Below are positions 23,972 to 32,489 of a stretch of DNA of 64,000 bases, piece after piece (positions within the stretch are counted from its first letter, which is position 1; each line of letters starts with the position of its first letter). Made by a program: the position numbers and the translations under genes. The stretch is from Qipengyuania huizhouensis. Its GTDB lineage: Bacteria; Pseudomonadota; Alphaproteobacteria; Sphingomonadales; Sphingomonadaceae. The notes beneath the pieces are model-generated. The model saw nothing but the letters and a program-made list of their open reading frames with translations, was not told where the DNA came from and did no database searches. Where the stretch lies: contig NZ_JAIGNT010000005.1 in the NCBI RefSeq assembly GCF_019711635.1, positions 117,322 through 181,321 on the forward strand, given 5' to 3'.

Positions 23972-26475
23972 GCTGGGGTACGGCCTGGCGGATCGCGCGC
24001 CGCGATCTCAATGCACGCTTCAAGGGGCTGCGGCTCCTCCTGGTGTGTATCTTTCTCGGCACGGCGGCCCTTGCGGCAATCGGTTCGCTGACCGCAGCCA
24101 TAGAGCGCGAACTGTCGGCGAATGGCCAAGCTTTCCTCGGCGGGGATCTCCAGATCGAGCTGTGGCAGCGCTCGCTCAACGATGAAGAGCGCAGCGCGCT
24201 GGAAGAACTCGGGACCGTCTCTGCCGGTACCCGCCTGCAGGCCATGGCGCGAAAGGACGATATTGCTGCGCCGATCGAATTGAAGGCCGTCGACAGCGCC
24301 TATCCGCTCTACGGCACGCTGACACTGGAAGGTGGCCGTGAAGTGGGCGCGCCCAGCGGCAACCAGGCCTATCTCGCTCCGGGTGCGGCGGACAGGCTTG
24401 GCGTCAGTGAAGGCGACAGTATCGCCGTCGGAACCGAAACGCTGGTGGTCGAAGGGATTATCGATGATGAGCCCGACCGTCTGGGTGAAGGATTCCAGCT
24501 GGGCCCGACCATCATCGTCGCCGAAGACGTACCGCAGCGTGCCGGCCTGCTGGCACCGGGTGCAATGTACCAGAGCAAGACCCGCGTGGCGCTTTCTTCC
24601 CCCACCGACCTCGAACAGGTGGAGGAAGACCTCGAAGCACGCTTCCCCGATGCCGGGTTCGATATCGACACCGCCGAACGCGCCGCGCCTGGAACAGATC
24701 GCTTCGTCGAACGCATGAGCGAGTTTCTGACGCTCGTCGGTCTCGCCGCGCTGGTAATCGCCGGCATCGGGATCGGCGGCGGTGTCTCGTCCTATCTCGA
24801 CGCGCGGCGACAATCGGTGGCAACCTTCAAGGTATTGGGTGCCGACAGCCGCGATATCGCGCGGATATATGCGCTGCAGATATTCGCAGCCTCCGCAGTC
24901 GGCTCGCTGGCCGGGCTGGCGGTAGGCGTGGCGACCGTCCCGCTGCTCGCCTCTGCGCTGGAGGGCTTGTTGCCGGTCGACGCCGGGTTCGTGATCGATC
25001 CCGGCGCTCTCCTGCTCGCTGCCGCTTACGGACTGCTGGTTGCACTCGTTTTCGCCGCGCCTCCGCTGATGCGCGCCCGGCATTTCCCGGCCATGGCACT
25101 CATGCGCGCGCGGGTCGCGCCGCTGGCTCGCGACAGATCGGCAATTCTGGTCGTGATCGCAGGGTTGGCCGCCATCGTCGCGCTCGCCCTTCTGACATCG
25201 AGCCGTCCCATGCTTGCCGCCGGCTTCCTTGCCGGTGCAGCCGTCGTGCTGGGCCTGCTGGCGCTGCTCGGCTGGCTGATCCGCAAGGGCGCGACCGCCC
25301 TGCCCCGCCCCGCCAGCCCGATCGCGCGCGCGGCACTCGCCAATATCTACCGGCCCGGTTCGAGCACGGGTGCGCTGGTCACCGCATTGGGCTTCGGCCT
25401 TGCAGCCTTCGTCCTCCTCGCCGCGATCCAGAGTTCGATCGACGGCAATATCGAAAGCCGTGTGCCCGAGCAGGCCCCGGACTATTTCGTGCTCGATGTG
25501 CCCCGCGATCGCGAGGCCGATTTCCGCGCGGTCGTGGAAGCGACCGATGCCGAGGCTCAGATTCGTACCGTGGCCGCCTTGCGCGGCGCCGTGCTGGCTT
25601 TCGGGTCGGACGGGGATATGACCCGCACCTCCACCCTCGAAGACATTCCGGACGGTGCCTGGGCACTACGCGGCGAGCGCGGTCTGACCTATGCCGAAGA
25701 AGTGCCGGCAGGCAACGAACTGACCGATGGCAATTGGTGGGGCCCGATGTACCAGGGGGAACCGCTGGTATCGGTGGACGAGGAATTCGCGGAAGCCGCG
25801 GGCCTCAAAATCGGCGACAAGCTGACCTTCGGCGTGCTGGGCGCGGAGATAGAGACCCGTATCGCCAACACACGTCGCATCGACTGGGAAAGCATGGGCT
25901 TCAACTATGTCTTCGTGCTCAGCCCGAATGCCCTGCGCGACACGCCTCACAATCTGGCAGCGACCATAGAGCTTTCCGAAGGCACTCCCACCGGACCGCT
26001 GCTGCAGGCCCTCGTGCGCGAATTCCCCTCGACCTCGGTGATCGAGGTCGGCGGCGTACTGCAACAGGCGCGCACAATCCTCGAGCAGGTTGGCTTGGCT
26101 ACTCTCGCTGCGGCAAGCGTTGCTGTGCTGGCAGGACTTGCCGTCTTGCTCGGCGCTATCGCGGCCGCACGCGCCTCGCGCACCTACGATACAGTCGTGC
26201 TCCGCGTGCTCGGCGCGGATCGGCGGCAGGTGCTGGCCATGCAGCTGGCCGAATATGCGCTACTGGCAGGCGCACTGGCGATAGTCGCCCTCGGCCTCGG
26301 CAGCCTGACCGCGTGGCTGGTGGTAACACAGCTGTTCGAATTCGACTGGCTGCCCGACTGGAGCGAGGTTTTCGCCGTGCTGGGCCTGGGATTGGCCGTG
26401 GTGCTGATATTCGCCGTAGGCGGATCGCTGCCGCTGCTTCGCACGAAACCCGCACAGGCATTGCGGGCACTTTAG
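23968..26475 (+). CDS. ybbP: FtsX-like ABC permease (YbbP type)
   Basis: An 835-residue inner-membrane permease with an N-terminal helix (about 21-41), a large periplasmic domain, and two FtsX cores. The first has helices around 255-275, 310-330 and 350-385; the second has them around 705-735, 755-785 and 800-830. The internal hydrophobic stretch at about 395-450 matches the ten-helix arrangement of the YbbP group. The conserved coupling segments (SVATFKVLGADSRDIAR and DTVVLRVLGADRRQVLAM) precede the second helix of each core. It is translationally coupled to the ATPase gene and its transcript can end at the bidirectional hairpin downstream. Confidence 0.93.
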   Translation: MSWGTAWRIARRDLNARFKGLRLLLVCIFLGTAALAAIGSLTAAIERELSANGQAFLGGDLQIELWQRSLNDEERSALEELGTVSAGTRLQAMARKDDIAAPIELKAVDSAYPLYGTLTLEGGREVGAPSGNQAYLAPGAADRLGVSEGDSIAVGTETLVVEGIIDDEPDRLGEGFQLGPTIIVAEDVPQRAGLLAPGAMYQSKTRVALSSPTDLEQVEEDLEARFPDAGFDIDTAERAAPGTDRFVERMSEFLTLVGLAALVIAGIGIGGGVSSYLDARRQSVATFKVLGADSRDIARIYALQIFAASAVGSLAGLAVGVATVPLLASALEGLLPVDAGFVIDPGALLLAAAYGLLVALVFAAPPLMRARHFPAMALMRARVAPLARDRSAILVVIAGLAAIVALALLTSSRPMLAAGFLAGAAVVLGLLALLGWLIRKGATALPRPASPIARAALANIYRPGSSTGALVTALGFGLAAFVLLAAIQSSIDGNIESRVPEQAPDYFVLDVPRDREADFRAVVEATDAEAQIRTVAALRGAVLAFGSDGDMTRTSTLEDIPDGAWALRGERGLTYAEEVPAGNELTDGNWWGPMYQGEPLVSVDEEFAEAAGLKIGDKLTFGVLGAEIETRIANTRRIDWESMGFNYVFVLSPNALRDTPHNLAATIELSEGTPTGPLLQALVREFPSTSVIEVGGVLQQARTILEQVGLATLAAASVAVLAGLAVLLGAIAAARASRTYDTVVLRVLGADRRQVLAMQLAEYALLAGALAIVALGLGSLTAWLVVTQLFEFDWLPDWSEVFAVLGLGLAVVLIFAVGGSLPLLRTKPAQALRAL

Positions 26476-26485
26476 TCCGAACAAG

Positions 26486-26508
26486 AAAAAGGGGGCCCGA
26501 AAGCCCCC
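26486..26508 (-). terminator. Rho-independent terminator between ybbP-like and TonB receptor genes
   Basis: On the minus strand GGGGGC-TTTCGG-GCCCCC is followed by TTTTTCTTGTT, a textbook terminator for the TonB-dependent receptor gene. The stem at 26491-26496 and 26503-26508 could also slow plus-strand transcripts leaving the permease gene. Confidence 0.85.
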
Positions 26509-26537
26509 TTCCCCAATTTCCGATCTGATCTTTGGGA

Positions 26538-29240
26538 TCAGAACTTGAACTTCGCGGCGACGCCGTAGGTGCGCGGCTGGTTCGGATAGCCCGAAATCGC
26601 CTGCCCCTGCGCGACCGCCGGGAAGATCGTCGTGATGTACCGCTCGTCGAGCAGGTTGCGGCCCCACAGCGTAAGCTCCAGCCCCATATCCATCGCATAT
26701 GTGATGGAGGCGTTGAGGCTGTTCACTTCGCGGGTGAACGGAAGCGCCGCATCGCGAGCCGGTTCGAAATCACGCTCGCCCGTGACCGGATCGGTGACGA
26801 TGTAGTTAGTCAGACCGTTGAGCATCTGGACGGGCGACTGGTAGGAGAAATCGCCGCGCAGGATGATGCGATCGCCCGCGTCGTTGATTTCCTTGTTATA
26901 GGTCGCGCCGAACACTGCCGAAAGCTCGGGAACACCGGCGACCTGTACGCCCGAAAGGTCGCCCACCGGCGAATTTTCGAAGCTGTCGTAGATCGGGTCG
27001 AGATAGGTCATCGCGACATTCAGCGTCAGCGAATCGGTCGGGCGGACATTCCCGTCGAACTCGATGCCGAAGGTTTCCTGCTTGCCGGCGTTCGACAGGA
27101 TGAACGACGTACCGGTGAAGGTGTTCGCCTGGAAATCCTTGATGTTCTGCTGGAACACCGTGAGGTTTGCAGCGGCGTAGTCCCAGTTGCCCTTGATACC
27201 GAGTTCGAAGACTTCGGAATTTTCAGCTTCGGCGAAACGAGTGCCGGGGCGCAGGTTGGTGACCGCCAGGCCCTGTGCCTGCAACTGGGCGAAATCGCCC
27301 TCCAGCGGACGGCTGTCACGCGAGAGGTTGAAGCTCGGTGCCTTGTATCCGGTCGCCCAGCTTGCATAGACATTGAGCGTCGGCGTGACCTCGTAGGCGA
27401 GGCGCACGTTGTAGCTCCAGTCATCATCATCCGTCGCACAATCTTCGACTGCGTTGGGGCAGTTTTGCATGGGCGGCAGGAACTGGAGCGGCCTGAGTGC
27501 CAACAGCGGGTTTACAGCCGGGTTCGTATCGTTCGCATCTGCGAAAGCCTGGACACCTGCCGAGACCTGCTGGAAACCTGCCGGGTTCGCACCGGCGAAA
27601 GCGCCTATTTCAGCCTGCGTCGCCGGACGGCCGAGGCCGAGCAGCGTACCGACCTGCGTGGCAAGACCCTGCGCGAAGATCGCGCGATTGCCCGAACCAA
27701 CCAGATCAACATTCGAGAACACGTCGGTGCTCGTCGAATTGGTGACGATCTGCTTCTTGTCCTTGGTGTAGTTGGCACCGAGCGTCAGCACGAGACGGTC
27801 GGTGAAGGCGAAGTCGAGATTGCCGAAGATCGAGTAGGCTTCGTTATCCTGCACGATATTGTTGAAGAAGCCCTGCCCTTCGGCGAAGAACTGGCCGGTG
27901 TAGTCGGTACCGTCGAGCGCGGAGAGAGTGGCTTCCAGCGAATCGACATTCTGCGCTCCGTCGGTTGCGCCCTGAAGCAGCAGGTTGGCATAGGAACGGA
28001 AATCCTCGCCGAAGACGATCTGGTCCGACGTATCGACGGTCTCGTCGAAGTAATAGCCTCCGAGCAGGAAGTTGAGCGGGCCGTCGAAATCCGACGCGAT
28101 GCGCAGTTCCTGCGTGAAGGTATCGATCGCGGCATCGCCGATGTTCGCGCCGGTCACCGCGTCGAGGCTGGTGAAGTCGACGTCCTGATCCGCCATCAGC
28201 GAGGTTTCACGATAGGAGGTGATCGAGGTCAGCGTGACCGGGCCCAGTTCATAGTCCAGATGGCCCGAGATACCGTAGTTCTCGATTTCGTTGATCGGAT
28301 CGACATCGGTGAAGATCACATCGCCATCGGGGTTGTTACGGAAGTCGTTGACCTGTCCGCCGAGCAGCTGGATCGCGCCGATTTCCGCCGAGGGACGGAC
28401 GTTCACGACGCCGCAGCAACGCTCTTCGATCTTGTCGTAATCACCGATGATGCGGGCAGTGAACGGACCGCCGTTGTCGAACAGCAGCTGGCCGCGGGTA
28501 AACCAGCGGTTGCGATCGTTGACGTCCTGGCCGTTGACGCCATTGGTCAAATAGCCGTCGCGGTTGTTCCAGCCAGCGCCGGCACTGAAAGCGACCGAAT
28601 CGGAGATGGGGCCAGTGATATAGCCCTTTACGACCTTGGCATCGTAATTGCCGTAACTCGCCTCGACCATGCCGTTGAAGTCGAATTCCGGCTCCTTGGT
28701 CACGATGGAGATGACACCGGCACTGGCATTCTTGCCGAACAGGGTCGACTGCGGTCCGCGCAGGACCTCGACGCGCTGGATGTCGGGAAGGTCGGAAATC
28801 TGCGAAACCGCACGGCTGCGATAAACGCCGTCCACGAACATGGCGACCGAGGGTTCGAGACCGATGTTATTGCCGTCCGTGCCGAAGCCGCGGATCGAAT
28901 AGCTGGTGGCGAAAGCGCTCTGCAGCTGGCTGACGCGAAGCGAGGGAACCACGGTCGCCAGATCGGCGATGTCGCGGATTTGTGCGCGCTCGATCGTCTC
29001 GGCGCTCGTCACGCTGACAGCAACGGGGACTTCCTGCAGCGTCTGTTCGCGCTTGGTGGCGGTGACGACAATGATGTTCGGATCGGGGCTTTCCGCCTGT
29101 TCTTCGGCGGTATCGTATTCGGCGGCCTGTTCCTGACCTTCTTCCTGTGCCGATGCCACCGAAGGCACGACGAGGGCGGCGGTGCCGACCAGCAGGGCGG
29201 AACGAACGGTCGCGGCGCGACCGACAGCAGAAAATTTCAT
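26538..29240 (-). CDS. TonB-dependent outer-membrane receptor
   Basis: A 900-residue receptor that imports a ligand across the outer membrane using TonB energy. It has a signal peptide (MKFSAVGRAATVRSALLVGT to SVASAQ), a Glu-rich spacer, the TonB-box-like IIVVTATKREQTLQEVPVAV, a plug domain (about 60-170, with VPSLRVSQLQ, FVDGVYRSR and IQRVEVLRGPQSTLFGKNA), and a barrel ending RTYGVAAKFKF with a terminal Phe. This is the large sphingomonad-type subclass, often tied to complex carbon sources; the ligand is not predictable here. It is a single gene with its own terminator. The 258 bases upstream, shared with divergent typA, show no clear regulator site. Confidence 0.93.
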   Translation of the reverse strand: MKFSAVGRAATVRSALLVGTAALVVPSVASAQEEGQEQAAEYDTAEEQAESPDPNIIVVTATKREQTLQEVPVAVSVTSAETIERAQIRDIADLATVVPSLRVSQLQSAFATSYSIRGFGTDGNNIGLEPSVAMFVDGVYRSRAVSQISDLPDIQRVEVLRGPQSTLFGKNASAGVISIVTKEPEFDFNGMVEASYGNYDAKVVKGYITGPISDSVAFSAGAGWNNRDGYLTNGVNGQDVNDRNRWFTRGQLLFDNGGPFTARIIGDYDKIEERCCGVVNVRPSAEIGAIQLLGGQVNDFRNNPDGDVIFTDVDPINEIENYGISGHLDYELGPVTLTSITSYRETSLMADQDVDFTSLDAVTGANIGDAAIDTFTQELRIASDFDGPLNFLLGGYYFDETVDTSDQIVFGEDFRSYANLLLQGATDGAQNVDSLEATLSALDGTDYTGQFFAEGQGFFNNIVQDNEAYSIFGNLDFAFTDRLVLTLGANYTKDKKQIVTNSTSTDVFSNVDLVGSGNRAIFAQGLATQVGTLLGLGRPATQAEIGAFAGANPAGFQQVSAGVQAFADANDTNPAVNPLLALRPLQFLPPMQNCPNAVEDCATDDDDWSYNVRLAYEVTPTLNVYASWATGYKAPSFNLSRDSRPLEGDFAQLQAQGLAVTNLRPGTRFAEAENSEVFELGIKGNWDYAAANLTVFQQNIKDFQANTFTGTSFILSNAGKQETFGIEFDGNVRPTDSLTLNVAMTYLDPIYDSFENSPVGDLSGVQVAGVPELSAVFGATYNKEINDAGDRIILRGDFSYQSPVQMLNGLTNYIVTDPVTGERDFEPARDAALPFTREVNSLNASITYAMDMGLELTLWGRNLLDERYITTIFPAVAQGQAISGYPNQPRTYGVAAKFKF

Positions 29241-29498
29241 ATTAAGGCGTCCTCTCAAACGATGCGTATCTTTGGCCTGACATGCAGTCCCCAAACCACG
29301 CAGACATATGCGGATTATTGGGTCTGTCCCCTGCTCTCAAGGATTTAGCGACGGCTTTCGACAGGCAGAAGCAATGTGTGCCTTTCGAGTCACACACGGC
29401 TGAGCTTGCCGCAGTGCACCATATCGGCTAGGGGCGCGCACGAATTGGCAGGGCCGATTTGCGCCCGCCGCTACGGCATCCTTACGAAAGCAACTACT

Positions 29499-31319
29499 AT
29501 GTCCCGCGACCTTCGCAACGTGGCGATCATCGCCCACGTCGACCACGGCAAAACCACCCTGGTCGATCAACTTTTTCGTCAGTCGGGCACGTTCCGCGAA
29601 AACCAGCGCGTGGAAGAGCGTGCGATGGATTCGAACGACCTCGAAAAGGAACGCGGGATCACGATTCTCGCCAAGTGCACCAGCGTGGAAAAGCACGGCG
29701 TGCGCATCAATATCGTCGACACGCCCGGCCACGCCGACTTCGGTGCCGAGGTGGAACGTATCCTCTCCATGGTCGACGGGGTCATCCTGCTGGTCGATTC
29801 CGCCGAAGGTCCGATGCCGCAGACCAAGTTCGTCACCGGCAAGGCGCTGGGCCTCGGCCTGCGCCCCATCGTGGTGGTCAACAAGATCGATCGCAGCGAT
29901 GCGCGCCCGCAGGAAGTGCTCGACGAAGTGTTCGATCTCTTCGCCAGCCTCGATGCGACCGACGAACAGCTCGACTTCCCCAGCCTCTGGGCCTCGGGCC
30001 GCGACGGTTATGCCAGCGAAGACGAGAATGCCCGCGAAGGCGATCTCGAACCTTTGTTCAAACTGATCATCGACCACGTGCCCGCGCCGGGCCTCGATAC
30101 CCAGGCACCGTTCAGCTTCCTTGCCACCCTGCTCGACCGTGACAATTTCATGGGCCGCGTGCTCACCGGCCGCGTCCAGTCCGGCACGGTCAAGCTCAAC
30201 GATCCGATCCATGCGCTCGATGCCGATGGCAAGATCATCGAAGTCGGTCGCGCAACCAAGCTGCTGTCCTTCGACGGGCTCGACCGCGTGCCGGTGGAAA
30301 GCGCCGAAGCTGGCGACATCATCGCGCTGGCGGGCTTGGAGAAGGCGACCGTCGCCAACACCATCGCCGATCCTTCGGTGAAGACGCCTATCGAGGCACA
30401 GCCGATCGATCCGCCCACGCTGGCCATGCGCTTTGCCGTCAATGACAGCCCGCTTGCCGGCCGCGAAGGCAGTAAGGTCACCAGCCGCATGATCCGCGAC
30501 CGCCTCTATCGCGAAGCGGAAACCAATGTCGCCATCCGCATCACCGAAAGCGAAGACAAGGACAGTTTCGAAGTTGCCGGTCGCGGCGAACTGCAGCTCG
30601 GCGTGCTCATCGAAACGATGCGCCGCGAGGGCTTCGAACTCGGCATCAGCCGCCCGCGCGTGCTGTTCCGTGAAGAGAACGGGCAGCGTATGGAGCCGTT
30701 CGAAACCGTCGTCATCGACGTGGACGACGAACATTCGGGCACGGTCGTGGAGAAGATGCAGCGCCGCAAGGCAGAGCTCACCGAAATGCGCCCCTCGGGC
30801 CAGGGCAAGACCCGCGTCACCTTCTCCGCCCCCAGCCGTGGCCTGATCGGCTATCACGGCGAATTCCTGTCCGACACGCGCGGCACGGGCATCATGAACC
30901 GTCTGTTCGAGAAGTACGACACCTATCGCGGCAAGATCGAGGGACGCCAGAACGGCGTGCTCATCTCGATGGTCTCGGGCGAGGCCGTACCCTATGCGCT
31001 CAACATGCTGGAAGAACGTGGCGAGCTGTTCATCAGCGGCGGTGCCAAGATCTACGAAGGCATGATCATCGGCGAAAACGCCAAGCCGGACGATCTCGAA
31101 GTCAATCCGATGAAGTCGAAGCAGCTGACCAACTTCCGCTCGACCGGCAAGGACGATTCCATCCGCCTCACCCCGCCCCGCGTGATGACGCTGGAACAGG
31201 CCATCGCCTATATCGACGACGACGAGATGGTCGAAGTGACGCCGGAAAGCATCCGCCTGCGCAAATCCATCCTCGACCCGCACGAACGCAAGCGCCACAA
31301 GCGCTCGATGGGCGGCTGA
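29499..31319 (+). CDS. typA: Translational GTPase TypA/BipA
   Basis: A 606-residue ribosome-associated GTPase linked to 50S assembly and stress or cold adaptation. G1 HVDHGKTT, G2 within ERGITI, G3 DTPGHADFG, G4 NKIDR and G5 are all present, followed by EF-G-like domains II, III and V and the TypA-specific C-terminal domain (YGILIS-type block near EGRQNGVLISMVSGEAV). The length matches the family (about 605). ATG 29499 is chosen because the N-terminus MSRDLRNVAIIAHVDHG matches other TypA proteins; the frame upstream is open but unrelated. It converges with the phytase gene over a 126-base gap. Confidence 0.98.
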   Translation: MSRDLRNVAIIAHVDHGKTTLVDQLFRQSGTFRENQRVEERAMDSNDLEKERGITILAKCTSVEKHGVRINIVDTPGHADFGAEVERILSMVDGVILLVDSAEGPMPQTKFVTGKALGLGLRPIVVVNKIDRSDARPQEVLDEVFDLFASLDATDEQLDFPSLWASGRDGYASEDENAREGDLEPLFKLIIDHVPAPGLDTQAPFSFLATLLDRDNFMGRVLTGRVQSGTVKLNDPIHALDADGKIIEVGRATKLLSFDGLDRVPVESAEAGDIIALAGLEKATVANTIADPSVKTPIEAQPIDPPTLAMRFAVNDSPLAGREGSKVTSRMIRDRLYREAETNVAIRITESEDKDSFEVAGRGELQLGVLIETMRREGFELGISRPRVLFREENGQRMEPFETVVIDVDDEHSGTVVEKMQRRKAELTEMRPSGQGKTRVTFSAPSRGLIGYHGEFLSDTRGTGIMNRLFEKYDTYRGKIEGRQNGVLISMVSGEAVPYALNMLEERGELFISGGAKIYEGMIIGENAKPDDLEVNPMKSKQLTNFRSTGKDDSIRLTPPRVMTLEQAIAYIDDDEMVEVTPESIRLRKSILDPHERKRHKRSMGG

Positions 31320-31389
31320 TTCAGGGTCTCAGCACAAGAGCCCCACCGGCAGGTGCACCGCGCAAAAGGCGCGTCATGAGGAAGGTGAC

Positions 31390-31426
31390 GAGGGTGGCAG
31401 GCATCAAATTTGCCTGGTCCACCCTC
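31390..31426. other. Hairpin between convergent typA and phytase genes
   Basis: GAGGGTGGCAGGCA pairs with TGCCTG-GT-CCACCCTC around a 7-base loop (TCAAATT), giving a 14-bp stem with a 2-base bulge. No T-run follows on either strand. Its position suggests a bidirectional transcription barrier or 3'-end stabiliser. Confidence 0.45.
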
Positions 31427-31445
31427 TGCGGTTGCAGAAAACCGG

Positions 31446-32489
31446 CTATTCGCCCGCCAGTGCTTCCATTACGTCTTCCCAGGACACGAGCTTGAAGTTC
31501 TGTGCCTCGGGCTCGTTCGCGCCGTCCTGAGCCACGAACAGCCCGCCGGGATAAAGCGACCCGAAACTGCCCGAAGCCAGCTCTATACCGTCGGTTTCCT
31601 CGGTACTGCCGAAAGTTCCGGCGGCGATGCGAAAGCGGCCCACGGGCGCCATCTCCGGCAATTCGTAAACGGCATAGGTATTGTCGCCCTGGCTCGACGC
31701 GACCAGCATTCCGCCGTCTTCACCCTGGGGATAGATCGCCAAGCCCTCGACATCGGCAACGAGCATGCGATTGTCGACCCGGGCAACCAGACGCTTGCTG
31801 GCGTCCATGTCCGCGCTGTCCATGTCGAACGCCCAGATACCGGTAACCTCTTCGCCGATGTACAGAGTGCGGGTGCGTTCATCGACCACGCAGCCTTCGG
31901 GCTGGCTTGCTACGCGGGCGACAGCCTGCGTCCGCCCGGCGATCTGCCCGCCGCTGGTGTTCACCACCGTACGATAGATCACGCCGTTCTTCGGCGCACT
32001 GAAAATCGACAGCGAGCCATCCCGTTCGTCCTTGCCGAAGCAGATGCCATAGCCTTCGCCCGGCCCAACCGAGAGGCGGGCAGCCTGGCTCAATGACCCG
32101 GTAGCCGGATCGAGAAAGGCGAGCAGGATATGGGCCGTGGCGATATCGCTCCGGTCGCTCGCCGCGACCAGTATGCGTCCATCCCCCAGTTCGGCGAGAT
32201 CGACGTTGTTCAAGCCGGCACCGTCGAAGAAGGAAAGCTGCCGACCCTGCAGGTCATAGACATGCAGGCCAGCCTTCTTGTCGGTCGCGACGATCAGGCT
32301 TTTTTCCGGATTTTCCGGATTGCGCCAGATGGCCGGATCGTCGGCGGCATCTTCCGCCGCGGTCCCTACCGGCACGGTTTCGGCCTTGGCGAAAACCGGG
32401 ACGGCAGGATCTCCCTGGATCGGTATCGAAGCGCAGCCGCCTGCGATACCGAGTGATGCGAGAACGAAGAGTTTGAATGTGCCGGGCAT
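31446..32489 (-). CDS. Beta-propeller phytase, lipoprotein
   Basis: A 347-residue 3-phytase-type enzyme that releases phosphate from phytate. A lipoprotein signal (MPGTFKLFVLASLGIAGGC, Cys19) is followed by a six-bladed propeller. Blade signatures are DDPAIWRNPENPEKSLIVAT (with the Asp/Asp-Pro-Ala-Ile-Trp calcium motif), AGLHVYDLQGRQL, GEGYGICF, QPEGCVVDERTRTLYIGEE, DVEGLAIYPQ and the late GTFGSTEETDGIELA. Lipidation suggests attachment to the outer membrane. Its ATG overlaps the stop of the upstream receptor gene (TGATG), so receptor and enzyme are made together. Linked phytase-receptor pairs are known in sphingomonads, supporting uptake of phytate or its products. Confidence 0.93.
   Translation of the reverse strand: MPGTFKLFVLASLGIAGGCASIPIQGDPAVPVFAKAETVPVGTAAEDAADDPAIWRNPENPEKSLIVATDKKAGLHVYDLQGRQLSFFDGAGLNNVDLAELGDGRILVAASDRSDIATAHILLAFLDPATGSLSQAARLSVGPGEGYGICFGKDERDGSLSIFSAPKNGVIYRTVVNTSGGQIAGRTQAVARVASQPEGCVVDERTRTLYIGEEVTGIWAFDMDSADMDASKRLVARVDNRMLVADVEGLAIYPQGEDGGMLVASSQGDNTYAVYELPEMAPVGRFRIAAGTFGSTEETDGIELASGSFGSLYPGGLFVAQDGANEPEAQNFKLVSWEDVMEALAGE

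Noticed and set aside
26532..29348. Very long plus-strand open frame opposite the TonB receptor, and similar ones opposite typA and the second receptor
   Set aside because: These are antisense shadows produced by high third-position GC of the real genes; they lack start signals and domain motifs.
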